From positions 1 to 50,400 of the forward strand of contig JACUTU010000009.1 of NCBI GenBank assembly GCA_014859685.1: a stretch of DNA of 50,400 nt. Direction: 5' to 3'. The DNA comes from Sulfurospirillum sp. (GTDB lineage: Bacteria; Campylobacterota; Campylobacteria; Campylobacterales; Sulfurospirillaceae). The notes under the pieces are model-generated. The model saw only the letters and a list, made by a program, of their open reading frames with translations. It searched no databases and was not told the DNA's origin. Of the stretch, positions 9,165 through 17,628 are shown piece by piece. A program made the position numbers and the translations under genes. Position 1 is the first letter of the stretch, and the number at the start of each line of letters is the position of its first letter.

Positions 9165-11534
9165 ATGCACATACTTAATGATTTTTTTCTTCTTGTATGG
9201 CAAGAAGATGCGAGAGTTATCTATTTAAGTACTCACGATATCCACGATCATCTGCTGAGTACTTACAAAAAAGATTATGAAACTTTTTGCGATTATGCGA
9301 CTATTGTTTTGCTTATCGATGCAAAAAATTTAGCATCATTTAAGAGTTTGCAAGAGCCTAAAAATGCGCTCAAACATCTTAGTGGTGTGCATGATTTTGA
9401 CAAACAAAGAGTGCAATACTTGCAAAAAGAACTTCTTTTTTTTCTCACGCATGAAGGAAATCTTGATCTCAATAAAGCAATCCAAAAAAGAATTGATCTT
9501 TTGCGAAAAGAGGAGATTGTCGGGTATGAAAAAGCTCGCAAACTTATCACTGTTTTAGCACTTATTAAAGAAAAAAAAGAGGAAGCTACTCAAGAAAAAA
9601 AAGAGGAAATTGCTCAAAAAGGCGATAATTTTTATCAAGATATGTGCTTACATGTAGAGGCACTTCTTGAAGATATGCGTCAAAATATAGAATCAAAAAA
9701 TCTCTTGCAAAGAGTCAATACTATTCCAGAAAAAATAGCAGCACAACGATTTTCTATAGGTGTAAGTGGTGTTATGAATGCTGGTAAGTCAACTATGCTC
9801 AATGCCTTGTTGCAAGCAGAGATTTTAGGCACTTCTGTTGTCCCTGAAACTGCCAATCTTAGTATTTTGCATTATGCTCAAAACCCACATGCGAGAGTAA
9901 ATTTTTGGGATCAAAAAGAGTGGCAAAGTATAGAAGAAAGTGCAAGCACGACGCCTAGTTTAGAAAAATTTGTTCGTGAAACAAAAGCCCATTTTGCTAA
10001 AAATTTCGATTCATTTATTCAAAAACAGTCTCTGCAAAAAGATATCAAACTAGACGAACTTGCAAACTATACTTCTGCAAAACATTCAGATAAATTGTGC
10101 AATTTGGTAAAAAGCGTAGAGCTTTTTAGTGATCTGGATTTTTTAAAAGATGGTGTAAGTATCGTCGATACGCCAGGACTTGATGATCCTGTTGTACAAC
10201 GAGAAGAGATAACAAAAGCCTATCTTAGCGAGTGTGATTTACTCATACATCTTATGAATGTAAACCAATCAGCAACACAAAAAGATATAGAATTTTTATG
10301 CGATACTATTTTGTATCAAAATGTTTCACAAATATTGATTGTTATAACAAGGATTGATACAGTAAGCCAAAAAGAGTTAGATGAAGTAATTGCCTATACA
10401 AAAAAAAGTATTCATACAAAACTCCAATCACTTAACAAAGAAAATCGTTTTGATTATCTCATCTCTAAACTCCATTTTATTCCTCTTGCTGCTTTGATGG
10501 CGTTACACCATTACACTGGTCGTGAAAAAATAGCAAAAGAGAGGGGATATCCTTTGGAAAAAACTGGTATTTTTGAACTCAGAGCCTATCTTGCAGAGGT
10601 GCTTTTTGGAAAAGATGCACAAAAAATTAAAATCCTCTTTGCTTTTGTGTTCAAAGAGATGCAAACTATCCTCGCTCAATCAAATGCACTCTATGCTCAA
10701 GAGGTGCAGTTGCTAGGCAAAAGTAGCGATGAGCTTACCATTGAAGTGGATCGATTTTTGATTGAATTTCAAGCGATACAGAAAAAAAGAGAATCTTTGT
10801 ATGCACAAGTACAAAATGCACGGCATGAGCTTTTAGAATACACAAAAGTGATGCAAAATTTTACAAGCAATAAGATCTTGCAACTCCAAGCAAATATCAA
10901 ACGAAGAGTAAGCGATGATGTATCTTATGAGATGCGTAAAAATAAAAAAAGACCGCAAAAACAACGCATCGATACTATTATACAAAGCGGTATTCAAGAC
11001 GGGTATTTTGATATTTCGAGAGACTATCGCCATCTTTTTATGCAGCGATTGGAAGAAATTTTTGAAAGATTGCAAAATGCTTTTGAAAATTTTGAAACCA
11101 ACTTTGAACAAAAAGATGCGAAAGAGTTTTTCAATGAACAATTTAGTGATTTTGTTTTTATAAAAAATACCCAATCACTTTTAGAAAAAAGCAATGCACT
11201 TATAGATTTACATGTAAAAGATATCGAAAAACTAGACCATGCTTTAGGTAAAATTTTTCAGCCATTTTTTGGTGAAATCAAGGAGTTATTGGAAAAAAAT
11301 AGCGCCATCATAAATGAAAAAATTCTTCAAGAGTTTACCCACCACACACAAACCTTACTTGTACAGATTGATGCAAAAAATAGTGACATAAAAGAGATGC
11401 TACTAGCAACACAAAAGCAATTACAAAATCAAGATTTTGATGCAACAGCAAGGGTAGAGTCTTTAGAAAAAAAACAGATAGCATTGTATGCTATCGCCCA
11501 AAAAATAGACTCATTAAGGAGTTTTGGTGAGTAA
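9165..11534 (+). CDS. Bacterial dynamin-like GTPase, first of a pair (DLP1-like)
   Basis: A 789-residue large GTPase. The P-loop GVMNAGKS is at residues 202-209, after an N-terminal extension of about 190 residues with a lysine/glutamate-rich stretch (135-152). The switch-II motif VDTPG lies near residue 335, and long helical, coiled-coil-like segments follow. Gene order (frdCAB, then two dynamin-like genes) matches C. jejuni Cj0408-Cj0412, whose DLP1/DLP2 products form a hetero-oligomer that tethers membranes. The partner begins before this gene ends, giving translational coupling. A membrane-remodelling role is inferred from the family. Two TTACATGTAA-type motifs lie within it, read as Leu-His-Val. 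Confidence 0.88.
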   Translation: MHILNDFFLLVWQEDARVIYLSTHDIHDHLLSTYKKDYETFCDYATIVLLIDAKNLASFKSLQEPKNALKHLSGVHDFDKQRVQYLQKELLFFLTHEGNLDLNKAIQKRIDLLRKEEIVGYEKARKLITVLALIKEKKEEATQEKKEEIAQKGDNFYQDMCLHVEALLEDMRQNIESKNLLQRVNTIPEKIAAQRFSIGVSGVMNAGKSTMLNALLQAEILGTSVVPETANLSILHYAQNPHARVNFWDQKEWQSIEESASTTPSLEKFVRETKAHFAKNFDSFIQKQSLQKDIKLDELANYTSAKHSDKLCNLVKSVELFSDLDFLKDGVSIVDTPGLDDPVVQREEITKAYLSECDLLIHLMNVNQSATQKDIEFLCDTILYQNVSQILIVITRIDTVSQKELDEVIAYTKKSIHTKLQSLNKENRFDYLISKLHFIPLAALMALHHYTGREKIAKERGYPLEKTGIFELRAYLAEVLFGKDAQKIKILFAFVFKEMQTILAQSNALYAQEVQLLGKSSDELTIEVDRFLIEFQAIQKKRESLYAQVQNARHELLEYTKVMQNFTSNKILQLQANIKRRVSDDVSYEMRKNKKRPQKQRIDTIIQSGIQDGYFDISRDYRHLFMQRLEEIFERLQNAFENFETNFEQKDAKEFFNEQFSDFVFIKNTQSLLEKSNALIDLHVKDIEKLDHALGKIFQPFFGEIKELLEKNSAIINEKILQEFTHHTQTLLVQIDAKNSDIKEMLLATQKQLQNQDFDATARVESLEKKQIALYAIAQKIDSLRSFGE

Positions 11535-13551
11535 ATTAGCATATTTTATTCAAGAATTTAAAGATAATTTTGTGAAAAATATACCTGTGTTTGATGCAAA
11601 TCTTTTGGGACTTTTGGAGCGAGTAAAATTTGTTTTGCTTGATGAGAGTATGTCCGCTTCACTTGAATTAAAAGAGAAGCTTGCAAAACTACAAATAAGA
11701 GCAAAAGAACCTATGAAAGTTGCAATTGTAGGACAATTTTCGAGCGGTAAATCCACATTTTTAAATGCAATTTTAGCGCAAAATATCCTTCCGACTGGTA
11801 TCACACCGGTGACATCAAAAATAAATTATATCAAATACGCCAATGAATTGATGATCAAGGTCACCTATCTTGATGGCTCAGAAAAATACCACGACATTAA
11901 AGATATAGCCAAGTTCACAGATCAGCGAGGTGAAGTTGAACAAATAGCGTATTTAAGTTTATATGCCCCGCTTGAAATTCTTAAAGAGATCACATTTGTT
12001 GATACTCCTGGACTTAATTCGCAAGATACAAGTGATACACAAACCACACAAAAAGTCTTAAAAGAAGTTGATGGCATCATCTGGTTATCTTTAATGGATA
12101 ATGCTGGAAAGATGAGTGAAGCTAGAGTTCTTGAACAGTTTTTGGGTGAATATCAAAATAAGTCCCTGTGCGTTTTAAATCAAAAAGATAAATTTACGCC
12201 ACAAGAAGTTGCACAAAGTCTTTCGTATGTTGAAAAAAGTTTTGCAGCATACTTTGCAAAGGTTGTGGCCATATCTGCCAAAATGGCGCTTGATGCAAGA
12301 AGTCACGATAAAAAAATTCTCCAAAATCTTGAATTAGAAACTTTTTTGGCAACAATCAAAGAGGAGTTTTCAAGTTTACATGTAGCACAAAAAGAGCAGT
12401 TTTTACAAGAACAATTCAGCCTTTTTCAAAACCAACTCGACACGATAACCCAAAGTGATCTTAGTGATAATTTGAGACTACAAAAAGAATCAAATATCGA
12501 TCAAGTTTTGGCATTTATCCAAGAAGAGATCAGACCAAAAGCGTTACAAGCCAAAGAATTTGCTATCAAAAAAGAGTTGCAACACCTTACACACAAGCTC
12601 ATACAAGAGCGAAAAATATTTTTAAAAATCTACGATGATCTAGCAGTTGAGATTGAAAATTTTGAACAAGAAGCAAGTTTGAAATTGGAGCTACTCAAAA
12701 AACAATTTAGCACTGATCTACGAGCTGCATACATTAAAATTGAAGAAATTATCGATACGATTGCAAATACTATTTTCAGCCATATACAACAAAGCGCTAG
12801 ACACAGATATATAAAAAAGAAAAACAGACTTTTGAGAAATACGCAGAGCTATGAACTTGTAGAATTTCAAGCACCAAAAATCAACGCCGATGCAACTTAC
12901 AAAGAACTTTTTTATGATGATGAGCTTGTTGCAAGGATGTTTAAACGCTATGTAAAAAATCTTCAAAGTATTCAAGATGAGGTCAATGAGCAAAATGCTT
13001 TAGTTTATGATTTGCTCAAAACTCGCATAAGAAGATGGCAAGGACCGCATGAATTGCTCACTAAATCAGATGCAATCTATTCGGATATTGAATTTGCCAA
13101 TAAAAGAAAATTTGCTTCAAAAGCGTATGAAAACATACTCAAAGCATTCCGTGATGAGGTGCAAGATTCTTACGCAAAGATCAGTTCGCAGTTTGAACAT
13201 CTAAGTTCCGCTGTGAGTTTTAACTATCAAAATGCAACTGAAGTTAGTGTGGCATTTTTGGAAAAAAAGATAGAGCAGTCAGTGCTATTATATGAGCAAA
13301 ATCCTACGAAATTTAGTCTTTATTATCCAAAACTTGAAGAGATAAAAGAACGATTGCGAGGATCTTTTTATCTGTATGAGCTTGAAAATATGATGGTTTC
13401 CAAACACAGCTTTTTAATCAAAAATTACGATAGACTCAAGAGTGAATTTGCACGCATAACGCAAGAAAAAAAAGAGTTTATACACCAGCGAGAACAAAGA
13501 CATTTGAGGATTATTGAAAAGCTGAACGAACTCTTAAAACAAATTGATTAA
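11527..13551 (+). CDS. Bacterial dynamin-like GTPase, second of a pair (DLP2-like)
   Basis: A 674-residue dynamin-family GTPase with GQFSSGKST at residues 69-77, VDTPGLNS as switch II, NQKDK as the guanine-specificity motif, and a long helical C-terminal half. A TTG at 11524 is also open, but AAGGAG at 11516-11521 is five bases from the GTG at 11527 and only two from the TTG, so 11527 is preferred. It overlaps the preceding dynamin gene by eight bases, consistent with co-translation and assembly as a pair. The 3' end meets a convergent transcript at a 20-bp palindrome. Confidence 0.88.
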   Translation: MSKLAYFIQEFKDNFVKNIPVFDANLLGLLERVKFVLLDESMSASLELKEKLAKLQIRAKEPMKVAIVGQFSSGKSTFLNAILAQNILPTGITPVTSKINYIKYANELMIKVTYLDGSEKYHDIKDIAKFTDQRGEVEQIAYLSLYAPLEILKEITFVDTPGLNSQDTSDTQTTQKVLKEVDGIIWLSLMDNAGKMSEARVLEQFLGEYQNKSLCVLNQKDKFTPQEVAQSLSYVEKSFAAYFAKVVAISAKMALDARSHDKKILQNLELETFLATIKEEFSSLHVAQKEQFLQEQFSLFQNQLDTITQSDLSDNLRLQKESNIDQVLAFIQEEIRPKALQAKEFAIKKELQHLTHKLIQERKIFLKIYDDLAVEIENFEQEASLKLELLKKQFSTDLRAAYIKIEEIIDTIANTIFSHIQQSARHRYIKKKNRLLRNTQSYELVEFQAPKINADATYKELFYDDELVARMFKRYVKNLQSIQDEVNEQNALVYDLLKTRIRRWQGPHELLTKSDAIYSDIEFANKRKFASKAYENILKAFRDEVQDSYAKISSQFEHLSSAVSFNYQNATEVSVAFLEKKIEQSVLLYEQNPTKFSLYYPKLEEIKERLRGSFYLYELENMMVSKHSFLIKNYDRLKSEFARITQEKKEFIHQREQRHLRIIEKLNELLKQID

Positions 13552-13569
13552 GCCTTACATGTAAGGCTT
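13550..13569. terminator. 20-bp perfect palindrome between convergent genes
   Basis: AAGCCTTACATGTAAGGCTT is perfectly self-complementary, is centred on the iterated TTACATGTAA motif, and is followed by TTTT. It lies exactly between the convergent ends of the second dynamin gene and the AI-2E family gene, so it probably acts as a bidirectional terminator. With no unpaired loop, a real hairpin would open the central bases. Confidence 0.55.
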
Positions 13570-14607
13570 TTAGAGAAAATTTTTGCTTTTCAAAATCTCA
13601 TAAAGTTTGATAAGCGCCACAAACAATGCAGTCAGAGCAGGCCCTAGTATCATACCCCAAAAACCAAAAGTACTCAGTCCTGCTAAAATGGCTAAAAAGA
13701 TAAGCAATTCATTGATCTGCGTTGGTACTCTAGAAAGTTTGTTGATGTATTTGATGATGAGAGGTTTGATAAAAGTATCTGCTATGATTGAGATAACAAC
13801 TATCGAGTACACAGCGATACTTATAGCCTCAGTGATATTGTCATTTGCAAGTGCATACGCACTTAAAGGCACCCACATCAAAGCCCCACCAACCACAGGA
13901 ATTAAAGAAGCAAATCCATACAAGATACCAAGCAATAAACCATCATAGCCATAATACATACCAATGAACGCAAACAAAAGCCCCTCAAAAATTGCGGTTA
14001 CTAAAATCGAATAAAAAAGCACACTCATAACATTTGAAACTTCTGAAAAAACAAAATCTATCTCATTGTCATCCATCGGCGTTGCTTTTTTTACATACGA
14101 AACAAGTGTTGGCCCATAAAGGTTCGTAAAAAAGAAAAATACAACGATGAGAAACATATCTTTTAAAAATGTTGCACTGTTTTTTCCTATGTAAGCACTG
14201 TAACTAAGTGTTTGTGTGCTAAAGCTCTTGATGTCAAAACTACGCATAGCATCATCGATATGTGGTTGCAAAAATTCCAAAGACGCGGGCAGTGTAGGGT
14301 TGAGTGTTTTTACATAATTGATAACTTTATCGATAGTAGAAGTATTAAAATCATCTACAATTCCACCGATTGAAGTGATAATGTACACAATCGGTACAAA
14401 AAAGAGTATGGAGAGTAAAAGCGTAGAGAGCAAGGCCGCTAGAGTGTTGTTTTTTGTATAGTGAATGAGTTTGATATTGATTCTATAAGTCGCCATACTT
14501 AAAAGTGCAGAGATAACAAAAGTCAATAAAAAAGGCTCATACAATCTTAAAATCCAGTATAACACAGTAAGAAATATTGCAGCTAAAAAGATACGGTTAC
14601 TATTCAT
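13570..14607 (-). CDS. AI-2E family (PerM/UPF0118) membrane transporter
   Basis: A 345-residue inner-membrane protein with a TM pair at the N-terminus, a hydrophilic domain and about five further helices, ending in [21 protein letters not shown], the signature end of this family. Members have been linked to export of autoinducer-2 or to ion/proton antiport, so the substrate here is unknown. Its start overlaps the ruvB end by eight bases, making it the last gene of a panB-ruvB operon. Nothing in the sequence points to quorum sensing. Confidence 0.85.
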   Translation of the reverse strand: MNSNRIFLAAIFLTVLYWILRLYEPFLLTFVISALLSMATYRINIKLIHYTKNNTLAALLSTLLLSILFFVPIVYIITSIGGIVDDFNTSTIDKVINYVKTLNPTLPASLEFLQPHIDDAMRSFDIKSFSTQTLSYSAYIGKNSATFLKDMFLIVVFFFFTNLYGPTLVSYVKKATPMDDNEIDFVFSEVSNVMSVLFYSILVTAIFEGLLFAFIGMYYGYDGLLLGILYGFASLIPVVGGALMWVPLSAYALANDNITEAISIAVYSIVVISIIADTFIKPLIIKYINKLSRVPTQINELLIFLAILAGLSTFGFWGMILGPALTALFVALIKLYEILKSKNFL

Positions 14608-15622
14608 CTAAATCTCCAAAAAGTCCAGTTTTATAAGGGATTGTAAATTTTAAAACTTCATAGCATTTTGGCGTTGCAATTCTGCCTCGTGCGGTTCGTT
14701 CGATAAAGCCTTTTGCGATGAGATAAGGCTCAATCACATCTTCAATTGTCCCCTCATCTTCACTAAGTGCCGCTGCTATGGTACTCAAACCAAGCGGTCT
14801 GCCTTTGGCTTCTATAAGAGTTTGTAAAAATCGTAGATCAAGTTCGTCAAAACCTTGATCGTTTACACCCAATTCGTTGAGTCCAAAGCAAGATCGTTCA
14901 AGTGAGATCGCATCTTCTCTCGCTACATCTGCAAAGTCTCGCACCCTTTTTAAAAGTCGCAAGGCAATTCTTGGGGTTCCTCTGCTTCTTTTTGCCATTT
15001 CGTTTGCCGCTTCTAGGTTGCATATTTTCTCAAGTTTTATAGAAGCTCGCGTGATGATAGTGGAGAGTTCAAGCGGAGTATAAAATTGTAAGCGAAAATG
15101 CATACCAAATCGATCTCGTAAAGGTGAGCTTATCATGCCAGCCCTTGTGGTTGCCCCTATAAGTGTGAATTTGGGCAAATCTATTTTGATAGTTTGTGCC
15201 GCAGGCCCACTTCCTATGATGATATCAAGTCTAAAATCCTCCATCGCAGGATAGAGTATCTCTTCTATGGCGGGCGAAAGTCTATGAATTTCATCGATAA
15301 AAAGGATATCGCCTTCTTGCAAATTGGTCAAAATTGCTGCTAAATCACCGCTTTTTTCTATCATAGGTGCTGCGGTCATTTTTATATTAGCTTGCATATC
15401 ATTTGCGATTATGTAAGCTAGTGTTGTTTTTCCAAGCCCAGGAGGTCCAAAGAAAAGCACATGATCAAGACACTCACCACGCATTTTGCAGGCCTGTATA
15501 AAAACTTGAAGATTTCTTTTGATCTTTTCTTGTCCGATATAATCATCCCAACAATTAGGTCTTAGGCTTTTTTCATACTCATTTTCGAAAGTGAGTTTTT
15601 CTATTTCGATAATTCTTTCCAT
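14600..15622 (-). CDS. ruvB: Holliday junction branch migration ATPase RuvB
   Basis: AAA+ motor that drives Holliday-junction branch migration with RuvA. The 340-residue protein has Walker A (GPPGLGKTT), Walker B (FIDEIHRL), sensor 1 (IGATTRAG), the arginine-finger region (SPLRDRFG) and a C-terminal winged helix ([17 protein letters not shown]). The first base of the ruvB ATG is shared with the panB stop (TAATG). ruvA and ruvC are not in the window, which is common in this phylum. Confidence 0.97.
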   Translation of the reverse strand: MERIIEIEKLTFENEYEKSLRPNCWDDYIGQEKIKRNLQVFIQACKMRGECLDHVLFFGPPGLGKTTLAYIIANDMQANIKMTAAPMIEKSGDLAAILTNLQEGDILFIDEIHRLSPAIEEILYPAMEDFRLDIIIGSGPAAQTIKIDLPKFTLIGATTRAGMISSPLRDRFGMHFRLQFYTPLELSTIITRASIKLEKICNLEAANEMAKRSRGTPRIALRLLKRVRDFADVAREDAISLERSCFGLNELGVNDQGFDELDLRFLQTLIEAKGRPLGLSTIAAALSEDEGTIEDVIEPYLIAKGFIERTARGRIATPKCYEVLKFTIPYKTGLFGDLDE

Positions 15623-16404
15623 TAGTAAGTATGCTCACTTGCGGGAAATTTTCTTGTTTGTACATCGTGAACAAAAGCATCGAGTGCATTTTTCACTAAA
15701 TCTGCTCCATCAAGATACTGTTTGACAAATTTTGGCTGGAATGCCTCAAAAAAGCCAAACGCATCACTCCACACAAGTACTTGCCCATCTGTTTGACTTC
15801 CGGCGCCTATACCTATAGTTGGAATTGAAATCGCCTCAGTAATTCTTTGTGCAACTTCTGCCTTCACGCCCTCAATGACGACACAAAAAGCTCCAGCAGC
15901 TTCGATAGCTTTGGCATCTTCTATGAGTTTCTGTGCTTCTTGCTCGTTTTTGCCTTTGACTATATAGCCACCCTCACTTCTAACAAATTGAGGCATAAGT
16001 CCTATGTGTCCAACTACGGCAATGGAGTTACATGTAAGGGTTTTGATTATGTTTGCTCGCTCCATCCCGCCCTCTATTTTCACAGCATGAGCGTTTGTTT
16101 CAAGATATACTCTCGAGCAATTTTTAAGTGCATCTTGCTCGTTTGTATAAGTTCCAAAGGGCATATCAGCTATCACAAAAGTATCGGGCGCACCTTTGCA
16201 GACAGCTTTTGTGTGGTAGAGCATCATCTCAAGCGTGGCACTTAGCGTATCGCCCGCACCATTAAAACTCATATTGAGGCTATCACCCACTAAAATCATA
16301 TCTACTTTTTTGTTAAACAATGCAGCAAAAAGTGCATCATACGCTGTGATGACAACGAGTGGCGTTTGTGCTTTTGATTTTTTGATAGAGTTGATAGTTC
16401 GCAT
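15622..16404 (-). CDS. panB: 3-methyl-2-oxobutanoate hydroxymethyltransferase
   Basis: First committed step of pantothenate synthesis: 5,10-methylene-tetrahydrofolate plus ketoisovalerate gives ketopantoate. Visible motifs are the N-terminal [15 protein letters not shown] (metal-binding Asp), [11 protein letters not shown] and GIGAG. Two start codons are possible. The ATG at 16410 is immediately next to its GGGG, whereas the ATG at 16404 is six bases from AAGGGG, so 16404 (260 residues) is preferred. It is the first gene of a minus-strand operon, divergent from the HPt gene. A TTACATGTAA motif lies at 16028-16037. Confidence 0.95.
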   Translation of the reverse strand: MRTINSIKKSKAQTPLVVITAYDALFAALFNKKVDMILVGDSLNMSFNGAGDTLSATLEMMLYHTKAVCKGAPDTFVIADMPFGTYTNEQDALKNCSRVYLETNAHAVKIEGGMERANIIKTLTCNSIAVVGHIGLMPQFVRSEGGYIVKGKNEQEAQKLIEDAKAIEAAGAFCVVIEGVKAEVAQRITEAISIPTIGIGAGSQTDGQVLVWSDAFGFFEAFQPKFVKQYLDGADLVKNALDAFVHDVQTRKFPASEHTY

Positions 16405-16480
16405 AAGCATCCCCTTTTTGGAAGAAATTTTATCTAAAAAATGGTATGATAATGATTAATCATTTTTATGTGGGAAAAAT

Positions 16481-16891
16481 ATGGGTTTACTTAAGCAGCT
16501 TGAGATTGATTTTGATATGGACATCTTAGAGGACTTTATTTCACATTATGCAATTATGTCTGAAAATATGGAACCTTTGATCATTGCACTTTCAAAAGTT
16601 GCGTATTTTGAAGAAAATATTCAAGAGCTTTTTCGAATTTTTCACAACCTCAAATCAGCCGCTGGATTTTTAAAACTTGATCCCATCATCAAACTTGCAA
16701 CTTTGTGCGAAGATGTGTGCGAAGAGGCAAGGATACTTGAAGGTCCCGCAACAGAAGAATTTATCGATTGGCTCTTGCTAACAAGTGACCAGTTCAATAA
16801 ATACCGCAATGATATAGAAAATGACGCAGAGTACTTTAGTATGCTTGAACCGCTTATCATAAAAGTACCATTACAATTGGAGAAACATTGA
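16481..16891 (+). CDS. Stand-alone HPt (histidine phosphotransfer) domain protein
   Basis: A 136-residue all-helical protein with FHNLKSAAGFLKL at residues 54-66, the HPt signature (HxxKSxAG), with H55 as the likely phospho-acceptor. No kinase or receiver domain is attached and none is adjacent, so it would relay phosphate between unlinked partners. The stop overlaps the TTG start of trpA by four bases, tying it to tryptophan synthase alpha for no obvious reason. The binding site before 16481 is weak (GTGGGAAAA). If the lysine and serine are not functional it could be a degenerate scaffold, but the motif looks intact. Confidence 0.75.
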   Translation: MGLLKQLEIDFDMDILEDFISHYAIMSENMEPLIIALSKVAYFEENIQELFRIFHNLKSAAGFLKLDPIIKLATLCEDVCEEARILEGPATEEFIDWLLLTSDQFNKYRNDIENDAEYFSMLEPLIIKVPLQLEKH

Positions 16892-17628
16892 AAACACTCG
16901 TAGCGTACATAACAGCTGGATTTCCTGATATTGCATTCACAAAAGATTTAGCTCTAGGATTAGCAGATGCTGGAGCTGACAAGATCGAGTTAGGCATCCC
17001 CTTCTCCGATCCTGTAGCAGATGGTCCCGTGATTGAAGTTGCAAATCTCAAAGCCTTGCAAGCAGGTTTTAAACTTGAACAGCTTTTTGACATCGCAAGT
17101 CATATAGCCCCGCAAATCGATACCTACTGGATGGGATATTTTAACTCTTTTTATCATAGAGGCTTTGAATCTTTTGCTAAAAAGGCTCAAGAGTTAGGCG
17201 TCAAAGGATTTATAGTCCCAGATATGCCTTTTGAAGAATCAATACAATATGCAAAAATTCTTGATCAAACAGCACTATCTCTCGTGAGTTTTGTAGCACC
17301 GACAGATGATGAGGCGAGAATCAAACGCATTTTGAAAAATGCCAAAGACTTTGTTTATCTTGTAGCTTACGCCGGTATCACAGGGAGCGGCGTAAGTGAA
17401 GATTTGCAAGATATCCTTACACAAATCCGCTTGCAAACTAAAACACCCGTTTTTGTAGGTTTTGGTGTAGATGAAAAAACAGCCAAACAAAAAGCTCAAG
17501 GTGCCGATGGTGTTATCGTTGGAAGTGCTTTTGTAAAAGTGCTTTTAGATGAAAGTTTAAATGGAACTCAAAAAATAGAAAAAATTACCTCTTTGGCAAG
17601 AACTATCAAAGAGAGTATTAACTCTTAA
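16888..17628 (+). CDS. trpA: Tryptophan synthase alpha chain
   Basis: Cleaves indole-3-glycerol phosphate to indole and glyceraldehyde-3-phosphate as the alpha subunit of tryptophan synthase. The 246-residue TIM barrel carries KIELGIPFSDPVADGPVI with the catalytic glutamate and aspartate region, YAGITGSG and the phosphate-binding VGFGV and VIVGSAFV. The TTG start at 16888 follows GGAGA by about six bases and overlaps the HPt stop. The other trp genes are not here, so the pathway is dispersed. Its stop overlaps the end of the convergent RND gene by four bases. Confidence 0.96.
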   Translation: MKTLVAYITAGFPDIAFTKDLALGLADAGADKIELGIPFSDPVADGPVIEVANLKALQAGFKLEQLFDIASHIAPQIDTYWMGYFNSFYHRGFESFAKKAQELGVKGFIVPDMPFEESIQYAKILDQTALSLVSFVAPTDDEARIKRILKNAKDFVYLVAYAGITGSGVSEDLQDILTQIRLQTKTPVFVGFGVDEKTAKQKAQGADGVIVGSAFVKVLLDESLNGTQKIEKITSLARTIKESINS

